This document shows, piece by piece, positions 1 through 5,871 of a DNA stretch of 6,721 nucleotides (the stretch's first letter is position 1; the number at the start of each line of letters is the position of its first letter). The notes below the pieces were generated by a model. The model was given only the letters and a program-made list of their open reading frames with translations. It was not told where the DNA came from and did no database searches. The position numbers and the translations under genes were made by a program. Source of the stretch: Pyrodictiaceae archaeon (GTDB lineage: Archaea > Thermoproteota > Thermoprotei_A > Sulfolobales > Pyrodictiaceae). The DNA lies in contig JALVKZ010000323.1 of the NCBI GenBank assembly GCA_027033675.1, forward strand, positions 1 to 6,721, in the 5' to 3' direction.

Positions 1-71
1 TAGGCTTCCGTTGTCGGTTATGTATTTCTTGCTAAGGTATTTGGTTCTGGGCCTGTCCCGGCCTGGGGAAC

Positions 72-80
72 AAATATATA
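72..80 (+). promoter_or_regulatory. TATA-like box of the BASS/ACR3-type transporter gene
   Basis: AAATATATA follows a purine-rich stretch (GGGGAAC, 65-71) that could act as a BRE. Archaeal transcripts usually begin about 25 bases after the box centre, which predicts a start near 102 and a leader of only about a dozen bases before the ATG at 115. The rest of 1-114 shows no gene I can support. The first bases could be the end of an upstream unit, but this is not decidable here. Confidence 0.5.
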
Positions 81-114
81 CTGACTAACTGGACAGTCAG
101 CAGCGGTGTGCTAC

Positions 115-1266
115 ATGAGCCCGGTAAGAAAAGCAGCCAAGCACCTCAAGCAATACCTCCTACTATACGCAATCCTGGCAATGATAATCGGGCTAGCCAT
201 AGGTTATCCACTACGTGCTAGCATAAAGGCGCACCACGAGGAAATCAAGGACCTCATAGTGCTCTTTGCGATACTAACAATATACCCATCAATGATACAG
301 TTAAGGATAGGAGAACTAGGAAAGGCAGCTACACGAGTAAAAGCAATAATCGTTGGTGTTGTCTCGGTGTTCCTAGTCTCACCTATACTAGCAATGCTAT
401 TCGCGGGTCTCTTCTCAATAAAGCAGCTCTCCCTGGGATTCGTGTTAACAAACATCGTTCCTGCCTCTAGTGCCTCAATAGGTTATGTGCTATTAACCAG
501 TGGCAGCATCGAGCTGGCAACAGTGCTTGCACTCATTAGCCTCTTCGGGGCCTTCGCCGCCATCCCTGGCTACATGTCCCTCTACGCCAAGCTAACAACA
601 ATAAGCATACCCATAGAACCCATTATGAAATCTCTCGGAATAACGCTGCTAGTACCCCTAGTGGCTGGGCAACTGACTCGATATGCTCTAATACACTACA
701 GGGCTAGGAGGAGGATCCTGGAAAGAAGACAGGGCTATAAATGCCTAGAGAAGCGTATCGATGCCCATCACCTAGGAGTTCACGAGCTCTATGAGGCGCT
801 TATAAGTATTGAGAGGTGCCTCGTGCGGAAGCTAGAGGAGGAGCTTAAGCCCCACCTCTCCCTCTGGACAATGACAACAATGCTAATACTGATAGCTTTG
901 CTCGTAGCTAATAAAGCTGGAATGATAGTAGAGAAGCCGATCATAGCCGTGAAGATATTCGCGCTCCAGGCAGTAATCCTGGGTGTGCTGCTATCACTGG
1001 TAACCGTTATTGACAAACTACTAGGCCTGAGCTATGAGGAGCATATGTCTGTAGCGTTTCTCTCGGCCACGAAGAACGCTAGCGTAGCAGCAGCCATAGC
1101 GGTTATGGCCCTCGGCCCTGTAGCAGCGTTACCGGCAGCACTGATACCTGTTATACAAGCGCCTATAGCGATAGCCTATGTCCAGGCAGCGCCTCGTATA
1201 AGGAGCCTCTTCAGCACCGAGCAGAGCAGAAGAGCTGCCGAGGAACTTATCCGGGCCCGGGCTTAG
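115..1266 (+). CDS. BASS/ACR3 superfamily membrane transporter (bile acid:Na+ symporter / arsenite-efflux type fold)
   Basis: A polytopic membrane protein of 383 residues if it starts at ATG 115. That start is preferred because GGTG (105-108) sits six bases upstream as a Shine-Dalgarno core; an in-frame GTG lies at 106. About ten hydrophobic helices can be read (roughly 14-33, 47-61, 77-98, 107-129, 135-157, 172-194, 251-266, 278-300, 312-336, 337-357), matching the ten-helix BASS/ACR3 fold. Helix 4 has the proline-interrupted NIVPASSAS motif and helix 9 has TKNASVAAA; both sit where the family's two crossing substrate-binding motifs lie. The ACR3 cysteine of helix 4 is absent (serines instead), so arsenite transport is not supported and the substrate is unknown. 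A charged cytoplasmic loop of about 55 residues (195-250) between helices 6 and 7 is unusually long. It appears to be a single-gene unit. Confidence 0.75.
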   Translation: MSPVRKAAKHLKQYLLLYAILAMIIGLAIGYPLRASIKAHHEEIKDLIVLFAILTIYPSMIQLRIGELGKAATRVKAIIVGVVSVFLVSPILAMLFAGLFSIKQLSLGFVLTNIVPASSASIGYVLLTSGSIELATVLALISLFGAFAAIPGYMSLYAKLTTISIPIEPIMKSLGITLLVPLVAGQLTRYALIHYRARRRILERRQGYKCLEKRIDAHHLGVHELYEALISIERCLVRKLEEELKPHLSLWTMTTMLILIALLVANKAGMIVEKPIIAVKIFALQAVILGVLLSLVTVIDKLLGLSYEEHMSVAFLSATKNASVAAAIAVMALGPVAALPAALIPVIQAPIAIAYVQAAPRIRSLFSTEQSRRAAEELIRARA

Positions 1267-1318
1267 TCCTACTTTTAGGCCACTGTTTCCCACCATGTTC
1301 TTAACCCACGGCGATTGT

Positions 1319-1337
1319 TTTCTTTAACACCTGGAGG
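1319..1337 (+). promoter_or_regulatory. Start-region signals of the GltD-like gene (TATA-like box and GGAGG)
   Basis: Two signals favour initiation at GTG 1348 over the upstream TTG at 1315. GGAGG at 1333-1337, continuing as CGA, is a near-full match to the archaeal Shine-Dalgarno GGAGGTGA and lies ten bases before GTG 1348. TTTCTTTAA (1319-1327) is TATA-like and its centre is about 25 bases upstream of 1348, which would give a leaderless message. The two readings exclude each other. ACTTTTAGG (1271-1279) is the alternative box if the GGAGG is transcribed. Confidence 0.4.
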
Positions 1338-1347
1338 CGAACCCTCT

Positions 1348-2364
1348 GTGCGCTTCGTGATTGGCTGCAAGCCCGGAGAAGCCAAGCTAAGAGAAGAAAA
1401 AGTCGCAATTATAGGAGCTGGGCCAGCCGGCCTCGCCGCCGCTGGTTATCTGAGGTGCAAGGGCTTCAATGTAACGGTTTTCGATATGCTTCCCGAGCCC
1501 GGTGGTCTCCTCATCTTCGGCGTCCTCGACATCCACATAAACAAGCCCAAGGTCAAGGAGGGTATACGTGAACTCATAAACATGGGCGTAGAGTTCAAGC
1601 AATGCGTAAAGGTGGGAAAGGACATACTCCTCGAGGATCTCATAAATAATTACAACGCAGTCCTCATAGCAACTGGTACGTGGAGGGGCAGGAGGCTCAA
1701 TGTACCCGGCCGCGACCTCCCCGAGGTAGTTGACGCATTTGACTGGATATTCCAGTACCACCTCTGGAAATACATGTATCGTAGAGAGAAGCCCATGATA
1801 AAGCCACGCGTAGTAGTAATAGGCGGCGGCCTAACCGCAATAGACGCCGTGCATGTATCCAAATGGCTCGGCGCAAAGGAGATACACCTAGCCTACCGTA
1901 GAACGAGACAGTACGCGCCTGCAGGGCCAAGGGGCTTCAAGGAGGCTGAGGACGAGGGAGCAATAATACACGAGCTACTAAGCCCAGTAGAGTACATAGC
2001 CGGGCCAGACGGCCACCTCAAAGCAGTAAAGTTCGAGAAAATGAGGCTAGTGCCGAGGCCTGGTGAGAAGAGACCCGGGATAGAGGGGACAGGTGAGTAC
2101 GTGACAATAGAGACAGACATGGCTATCGAGAGCATAGGCCTAGTACCGACACCACCCTTCGAGGACGAATGCTGCGGCATAAAGCTAACAAAGTGGGGCA
2201 CAATAGACGTTGACGAGTACAAGAGAACAACAAGGGAACCAGTATTCGCTGCGGGCGACGTGAGCCACGGCCCAAGCCTAATAGGCCCAGCCCTCAAGAG
2301 CGGGCTAGACGCTGCCAAGGCTATCGAGAAGTACCTCAACGGCGAGCTGGGCTGGAGAAAGTAA
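1348..2364 (+). CDS. Short GltD-like FAD/NAD(P)-dependent oxidoreductase
   Basis: A flavoprotein of the glutamate-synthase small-subunit (GltD) / pyridine-nucleotide-disulphide oxidoreductase type, expected to pass electrons between NAD(P)H and a partner through FAD. From GTG 1348 it has 338 residues (349 if TTG 1315 is used). In the 1348 numbering, the FAD-binding Rossmann motif GAGPAG is at 23-28, followed by the GltD-typical EPGG; the NAD(P) motif GGGLTAID is at 159-166 with YRRTR at 183-187; and the second FAD motif FAAGD is at 300-304. Canonical GltD is about 470 residues and starts with an Fe-S cluster domain; that domain is missing here, and the protein begins about 18 residues before the first Rossmann strand. 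No GltB-like large subunit lies nearby, so the partner and substrate are unknown. Glutamate synthase, NfnAB-like and ferredoxin:NADP roles all remain possible. Confidence 0.85.
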   Translation: MRFVIGCKPGEAKLREEKVAIIGAGPAGLAAAGYLRCKGFNVTVFDMLPEPGGLLIFGVLDIHINKPKVKEGIRELINMGVEFKQCVKVGKDILLEDLINNYNAVLIATGTWRGRRLNVPGRDLPEVVDAFDWIFQYHLWKYMYRREKPMIKPRVVVIGGGLTAIDAVHVSKWLGAKEIHLAYRRTRQYAPAGPRGFKEAEDEGAIIHELLSPVEYIAGPDGHLKAVKFEKMRLVPRPGEKRPGIEGTGEYVTIETDMAIESIGLVPTPPFEDECCGIKLTKWGTIDVDEYKRTTREPVFAAGDVSHGPSLIGPALKSGLDAAKAIEKYLNGELGWRK

Positions 2365-2380
2365 CAAGAGACAAAGCCCG

Positions 2381-2385
2381 TTTTT
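2381..2385 (+). terminator. T-run after the GltD-like gene
   Basis: TTTTT follows a GCCCG stretch 17 bases after the TAA stop, in the 30-base gap between two convergent genes. Archaeal RNA polymerase can terminate at short T-runs without a hairpin, so this is a plausible terminator. A run of five is weak. Confidence 0.3.
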
Positions 2386-2394
2386 ACCTCCCAG

Positions 2395-2835
2395 TTATTC
2401 CCGTTCCTCCTTTAGCGTCATTGTCTCCCGGTACTCTACTCGTTTAGCAAGCATCCAGAGAACAACCATAGTGGCCAATAGGCCCCCGAGACTCAGGACC
2501 CTTGCTATAGAGAAGCTATGTGACTCAGTAGCAATGTTGAGTATTAGGTCTCGCGCGAGAGCTATTGTTATCGCCTCAAGCAGTATATCCATGCGGAACC
2601 TGCCCGCAACAATACTACCCACCATCGTCCTCGTCAAGTCTATGAACACGAATATAAGCAGAATCTTCTCAAGCACAACAGTGTAGACAAAGCCCTCACG
2701 GATAAGCGTGGAGAAGAACTCATAGATAGCAGCAATAGTTGCCACAACAAGCGCTAGGAGAGCAACAAGCTCAAACGCGACATACACTACCTCAACCCAG
2801 TACCTCGTCCTAGACCCAATAACACCCTCGGGCAT
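2395..2835 (-). CDS. Small four-helix membrane protein, PsiE-like
   Basis: A membrane protein of 146 residues from ATG 2835. That start is favoured by GGCGGTG ending seven bases upstream; an in-frame GTG at 2868 would add 11 residues. Four hydrophobic helices are visible (about 16-40, 50-68, 86-102, 115-131 in the ATG numbering). The short pattern in the middle, FIDLTRTMVGSIVAG with a downstream acidic/arginine helix (ILLEAITIALARDLIL), resembles the phosphate-starvation-inducible PsiE family, whose biochemical role is not established. The C-terminus is a charged cytoplasmic tail. The gene is convergent with the GltD-like gene (30-base gap) and divergent from the PaREP1 gene. The PsiE assignment is from memory of the family pattern, with moderate confidence. 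A generic small integral membrane protein is the fallback. Confidence 0.6.
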   Translation of the reverse strand: MPEGVIGSRTRYWVEVVYVAFELVALLALVVATIAAIYEFFSTLIREGFVYTVVLEKILLIFVFIDLTRTMVGSIVAGRFRMDILLEAITIALARDLILNIATESHSFSIARVLSLGGLLATMVVLWMLAKRVEYRETMTLKEERE

Positions 2836-2884
2836 ACCCCTGCACCGCCAACGAGGCCCTTCTGCCACGTAGCCCTATCAACAC

Positions 2885-2899
2885 GCTATACATAACATA
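2885..2899 (-). promoter_or_regulatory. A/T-rich promoter-like region for the PsiE-like gene
   Basis: On the minus strand this region reads ATTATGTTATGTATA. A TATA-like element here would start transcription near 2868, which coincides with the alternative GTG start. A leaderless message from GTG 2868 is therefore a real alternative to the Shine-Dalgarno-led ATG at 2835. Confidence 0.3.
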
Positions 2900-2936
2900 A
2901 TATCTAGTAGGCCACTCTAACACCCCTGCCTAGTCG

Positions 2937-2946
2937 AAAATAAAAA
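2937..2946 (+). promoter_or_regulatory. TATA-like box of the PaREP1 gene
   Basis: AAAATAAAAA lies in the 116-base divergent gap. The predicted transcription start is near 2967, giving a leader of about 18 bases to ATG 2985. No good Shine-Dalgarno sequence is seen. Confidence 0.4.
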
Positions 2947-2984
2947 CAACTACTAGGGGGAACCCTAGGTAAAGACATAAAGAC

Positions 2985-3299
2985 ATGCATAGAGGAGCCC
3001 GGCTCCTAGGCTTAATAAGAGCAGCAATGCTATTCCTAGTAATGAGGGAATGCTCCATAGAAACAATGGCAGAGAGGCTTGAGAAACCCCTGCCTAGGCC
3101 CCGGCGAGACCCAGTGGGCTACGCTGCTGCCCGTGTCCTCGAAGCTCTGCTTGAATCATTGCTTGCTCTACGCTTCCTAGAAGAGGGCTACACAAGAAAC
3201 GCTGCCGGGAAGGCATTCCAGGCATGGAGGGCTCTTACCGGGGCACTCCTAGTTATCTGCCAGGGCAAGATCAAAGAAAAACTAGGCGGGAAGGACTAG
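2985..3299 (+). CDS. PaREP1-family protein, N-terminal half (ends at an in-frame TAG)
   Basis: This 104-residue frame carries the first half of a PaREP1-type protein, an archaeal family of unknown function first noted as repeats in Pyrobaculum. The recognisable part begins at the KPLPRPRRDPVGYAAARVLEAL segment (about 34-55) and runs through the helix FLEEGYTRNAAGKAFQAWRALTGALL (about 65-90), where alanines and charged residues are spaced as in the family. Residues 1-27 look like an extra N-terminal helix; the family's usual start would correspond better to ATG 3066 (residue 28), though that codon lacks a close Shine-Dalgarno. The frame stops at TAG 3297-3299, but the same frame is open for a further 114 codons and continues the family sequence. 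The product is therefore probably truncated relative to the ancestral protein, unless the stop is read through or is a sequencing error. Confidence 0.6.
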   Translation: MHRGARLLGLIRAAMLFLVMRECSIETMAERLEKPLPRPRRDPVGYAAARVLEALLESLLALRFLEEGYTRNAAGKAFQAWRALTGALLVICQGKIKEKLGGKD

Positions 3300-3641
3300 G
3301 AGAAATGGCTGGTAGAGAAAGCAGTACCTAGTATACCCAGTACTGGGCTTAAGCCACTAAGCCAGTTACTAGAGGAGACATGCATTCCCTATTATAGCTC
3401 GTTGACCGACAAGGCACTTAGCCTCCACGACTACCAGTACCACGGCCCAGACCCCGATACTGAGCTAAGCAAGTATACATCGCATAGCGAGGCTGCCTAC
3501 GACATAGGGGTCCTAGTAGCCGAGCTAGCCAAGATAATAGAGAGTAATGTGAAGCCAGTACTGCAAAGAAGCGCCAAGTGGACGAGGGAGCACAAGGAAG
3601 CCCTAGCAAAGCTCAAAGAGAGTATAGATGAGATGCACTAG
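3300..3641 (+). pseudogene. PaREP1-family protein, C-terminal half, in frame after the TAG
   Basis: Directly after TAG 3297-3299 the same reading frame is open for 113 codons to TAG 3639-3641. It opens EKWLVEKAVPSIPSTG and goes on to SQLLEE, then LHDYQYHGPDPDTELSKY (about residues 37-54 of this half), which I recognise as the typical PaREP1 C-terminal region, and ends in a charged helix. Joined to the upstream half it makes one 218-codon frame with a single stop in the middle and no frame change. There is no ATG or GTG at the front of this half. The first usable start is a TTG at 3402, 102 bases in, without a Shine-Dalgarno, so independent translation would lose the first 34 conserved-looking residues. 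The most likely reading is a recent nonsense mutation; suppression or sequence error cannot be excluded. Confidence 0.65.
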
Positions 3642-3717
3642 AAGGGCTCTTTTCCGGTCTATTTCTTTGCTCTCCCAGGGAAGGAGAAAAGAGTCTCTGT
3701 AACACGACTACTTTCTC

Positions 3718-3723
3718 GGAGAT
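3718..3723 (+). promoter_or_regulatory. Ribosome binding site of the CutA1-like gene
   Basis: GGAGAT ends five bases before ATG 3729, which fixes that start. The nearer ATG at 3724 is out of frame. A weak TATA-like CTATTTCTTT (3659-3668) upstream would give a leader of about 40 bases. Confidence 0.5.
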
Positions 3724-3728
3724 ATGTC

Positions 3729-4046
3729 ATGGAGTCGGGCGTGGTCGTTGTACTCGTTACCGCTCCCCGGGGGAGGGGCAAGGAGATAGCAAGGAGTATT
3801 CTCGAGAAGCGCCTAGCGGCATGTGTTAACGTGGGTAGTGTAGAGAGCCTTTATTGGTGGAAGGAGGGGATAGAGGAGGACAGCGAGGACCTCCTCGTAA
3901 TAAAGACAAGTGTTTCCAGGCTCGAGGAACTGATAGAGGAGATTAAGCGGGTACACCCATACGAGGTGCCGGAGATACTCGCCTTACCCGTTGTCGCTTG
4001 CCTCAGTGAGTACTGTGACTGGGTGAGGAAGGAGACGACCAAGTGA
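3729..4046 (+). CDS. cutA: CutA1-type divalent-ion tolerance protein
   Basis: A 105-residue protein, the usual length for CutA1, a small cytoplasmic trimer with a ferredoxin-like fold found in all domains of life. It was named for copper tolerance in Escherichia coli, but its exact role is unsettled. Family landmarks are present in order: VVVLVTAP at the N-terminal strand (5-13), LEKRLAACVNV (25-35), the aromatic YWWKEGIEE hairpin (42-50), DLLVIKT (54-60), and the signature HPYEVPEILALPV (76-88), followed by a YCDWV end (95-99). The start is set by GGAGAT five bases upstream. The gene is convergent with the 572-residue membrane protein gene, with only 11 bases between the stop codons. No metal-transport gene lies beside it. 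Confidence 0.93.
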   Translation: MESGVVVVLVTAPRGRGKEIARSILEKRLAACVNVGSVESLYWWKEGIEEDSEDLLVIKTSVSRLEELIEEIKRVHPYEVPEILALPVVACLSEYCDWVRKETTK

Positions 4047-4067
4047 GGCCACCCAGGCTACTTGGTC
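4037..4067. repeat. Inverted repeat spanning the two convergent stop codons
   Basis: GACCAAGT (4037-4044) and ACTTGGTC (4060-4067) form a perfect 8-base inverted repeat. With small bulges the stem can extend inward (A4046-T4059, G4047-C4058, C4049-G4057, C4050-G4056) around a short loop. It contains the TGA of cutA (4044-4046) and the TAG of the opposite gene (4058-4060); both genes end in the codons ACC AAG before the stop. It could act as a bidirectional 3'-end structure, or the symmetry may be chance. Confidence 0.45.
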
Positions 4068-5776
4068 TCATTCATTTCTAGTTGCTGTCTTAGTTCCTCT
4101 AGCTCCTTTTTCATCTCTGCGAGCTGCTGTATCATCTGGTCTATTCTTTTCTCTAGCTCGTTTATCTTCTCCGCTATGCTCTTTGGCCCTGGCTTTGCCT
4201 GCTTTCCGAGCAGGAGCGTATTCATTGCCTCCAGATAAGTTATTGAGCCACTTGGCCTCATACTCCTTACCTCCCCAGTTGCCGCGTTGACCACGTCTAT
4301 GCTTACTAGTCCGCGGTAGTCCTTCGTCGTGACCGTTACCTTCCAGTATAGATTGTTGCCTAGTATTGTCGGCATGGGTTCCTGTATGCTTAGCTGGCTC
4401 CAGTCAAATGTGGGATGTGCTTGCTTCACGTAGCTGGCTACCTTGCTCACGCCTATGACTGGGCGGGGGAGCTTATACATCAATATCCTCGGCTCCCCGG
4501 TGTACTCGGAGTCCACGTATATGATGTACTTCGCGCTATAGGTCTTCCCTGCTGGCTCCGCGACGAACACCCAGTACTGCTTCTCATTACTCCCCTGCTC
4601 TAGGTATGGTTGCGGATTAGTACCCACGTCTCGTATCACGTAGGTATTGTGGTAGAAGTAGAAGGCGATGAAGCCAACGCTGTAGCGATACGTCTCAACC
4701 CAGTCACGGGCGATCTTCTCGGGGAGCAGGGGGAGCCCCTTCATGAGCAGTAATTCCCCTAGCTTATTGGCGGGGATACAGGTTATGTTGCCGCTCTCTC
4801 CTATTACTGCATACCCAGCTAGTGCTGGTAAGCTGTAGAGTAGGCCTCTTCGCCAAGTCTCTAGGGGTACTAGTATGTAGATGCGACCATGGTACAGTAT
4901 CTCCATGTTGTCCTCTAGTAGAGGCTTATACTGGAGCCCACAGCTAAGCATTATGTGCCTCTTTAGCTCATCGACTAGGAATACTAGGAAGCGCTTGTTG
5001 TGAAGACCCCAGGCGAGATGGTGCTCAACGAACCTAACCCTGGGCGGGTACTCATCTCCATAAACGAAGACTACTCCTAGGGGGCGCTTAGTCAGCTCGT
5101 TCCACAAGCCCTCAGGCTCCACTACCCAGTTATAGATGCTATGACTACCATTGTAGTAGACGTAGCTATCACCCGAGTATATGCGGTGGACAGAGCTCTG
5201 AACACGGTCGCTAGCATAGACATAGGCAGTCATCAATGGTATGAAGCGCTTAAACCCATTAACACTAATCATTGACTCCGTATAAGTGACGCTTATGTGC
5301 CGGGACGAGGCTACGGGTTCATAGAGATAGAGGGGGATAACCAGCGACGAGACAACCATGACTAGGCCAACTACCAGCCACACGTCTCGGTGCAGTATCC
5401 TCGAGTACGCGTAGCCCATTAGCGGGGCGAGCACGAAGCTAGAGAAAAGAATGGCACCGGTACTACCAGCCCCGTATACTATGAGGAAAGCGGAGAGGAT
5501 GAGACCAAGCCAGAGGCCGAAACGAGGCCAGAAACCAGGCCTAGGCCTACCAGCCCCATAGTAATCAATTATCGACTCGTGAGCCCTCACGAGCCCCGCG
5601 ACGAGCCATAGCAAGCCAGCGAGGGCGACGAGCCGAACAATTATCACTAGGACGGGGTCAGCCAGCAAGCCAACCAAGATACCATTAACATAGTAGACGT
5701 AGCCACCGGAGACAAGCGAGACAAGCCAAGCAGCAACAACCAAGCTTACAACAAGGCTACGTAGATCAATATTCAT
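4058..5776 (-). CDS. Unrecognised membrane protein with large external domain and C-terminal coiled coil
   Basis: A 572-residue protein whose family I do not recognise. Five N-terminal hydrophobic helices can be read (about 6-28, 42-63, 86-103, 107-124, 132-152). Arginines cluster in the loops at 64-85 and 125-131, so the positive-inside rule puts the N-terminus inside and the remaining 420 residues outside the cell. The outer part (153-530) looks mixed alpha/beta and rich in Tyr and Trp. Its stretch LYWKVTVTTKDYRGLVSIDV plus a following NAATGEV (476-503) faintly resembles PepSY-like strands. Residues 534-568 form a clear heptad coiled coil rich in Glu, Lys and Gln. N-glycosylation sequons occur at N209, N330 and N569. 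ATG 5776 follows a G6 run by eight bases. An envelope or S-layer-associated role is only a guess from topology. Confidence 0.85.
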   Translation of the reverse strand: MNIDLRSLVVSLVVAAWLVSLVSGGYVYYVNGILVGLLADPVLVIIVRLVALAGLLWLVAGLVRAHESIIDYYGAGRPRPGFWPRFGLWLGLILSAFLIVYGAGSTGAILFSSFVLAPLMGYAYSRILHRDVWLVVGLVMVVSSLVIPLYLYEPVASSRHISVTYTESMISVNGFKRFIPLMTAYVYASDRVQSSVHRIYSGDSYVYYNGSHSIYNWVVEPEGLWNELTKRPLGVVFVYGDEYPPRVRFVEHHLAWGLHNKRFLVFLVDELKRHIMLSCGLQYKPLLEDNMEILYHGRIYILVPLETWRRGLLYSLPALAGYAVIGESGNITCIPANKLGELLLMKGLPLLPEKIARDWVETYRYSVGFIAFYFYHNTYVIRDVGTNPQPYLEQGSNEKQYWVFVAEPAGKTYSAKYIIYVDSEYTGEPRILMYKLPRPVIGVSKVASYVKQAHPTFDWSQLSIQEPMPTILGNNLYWKVTVTTKDYRGLVSIDVVNAATGEVRSMRPSGSITYLEAMNTLLLGKQAKPGPKSIAEKINELEKRIDQMIQQLAEMKKELEELRQQLEMNETK

Positions 5777-5802
5777 GCACAGAGCCCCCCGACCAGTAGC
5801 GG

Positions 5803-5811
5803 TTAAGAAAA
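5803..5811 (-). promoter_or_regulatory. TATA-like box of the 572-residue membrane protein gene
   Basis: On the minus strand this reads TTTTCTTAA. The predicted transcription start near 5781 is about five bases from ATG 5776, so the message would be essentially leaderless and the G6 run (5785-5790) would not be transcribed. GAATATCGTATAG further upstream (about 5816-5828) is an alternative box. The rest of the 95-base gap is A/T-rich. Confidence 0.35.
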
Positions 5812-5871
5812 CTATGCTATACGATATTCGCCGAAAATAAGGGATGACAATGTATAATGATATGCATACAA

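Noticed and set aside
1..105. A gene fragment entering from the left edge
   Set aside because: The first bases could be a stop codon (TAG at 1-3), but nothing before it is visible and no motif supports a gene in this stretch.
1387..1761. A 124-codon minus-strand open frame inside the GltD-like gene
   Set aside because: It lies antisense to a gene with clear FAD and NAD(P) motifs and shows no family features. The same holds for the other minus-strand frames within 115-2364.
3297..3299. TAG read as pyrrolysine or a general reassigned codon
   Set aside because: TAG is the natural stop of several other genes here (1264-1266, 3639-3641, and 4060-4058 on the minus strand), and no Pyl genes are in view. 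Local readthrough stays possible but has no support.
3402..3641. An independent 79-residue gene starting at TTG 3402
   Set aside because: It is in the same frame as the upstream PaREP1 half, the 34 codons before it already read as family sequence, and there is no Shine-Dalgarno. It is better seen as the tail of the interrupted gene.
3647..3693. CTCTTTTC ... GAAAAGAG inverted repeat as a hairpin terminator
   Set aside because: The arms are only eight bases, A/T-rich and 31 bases apart, and there is no T-run after the second arm. Chance purine/pyrimidine symmetry is more likely.
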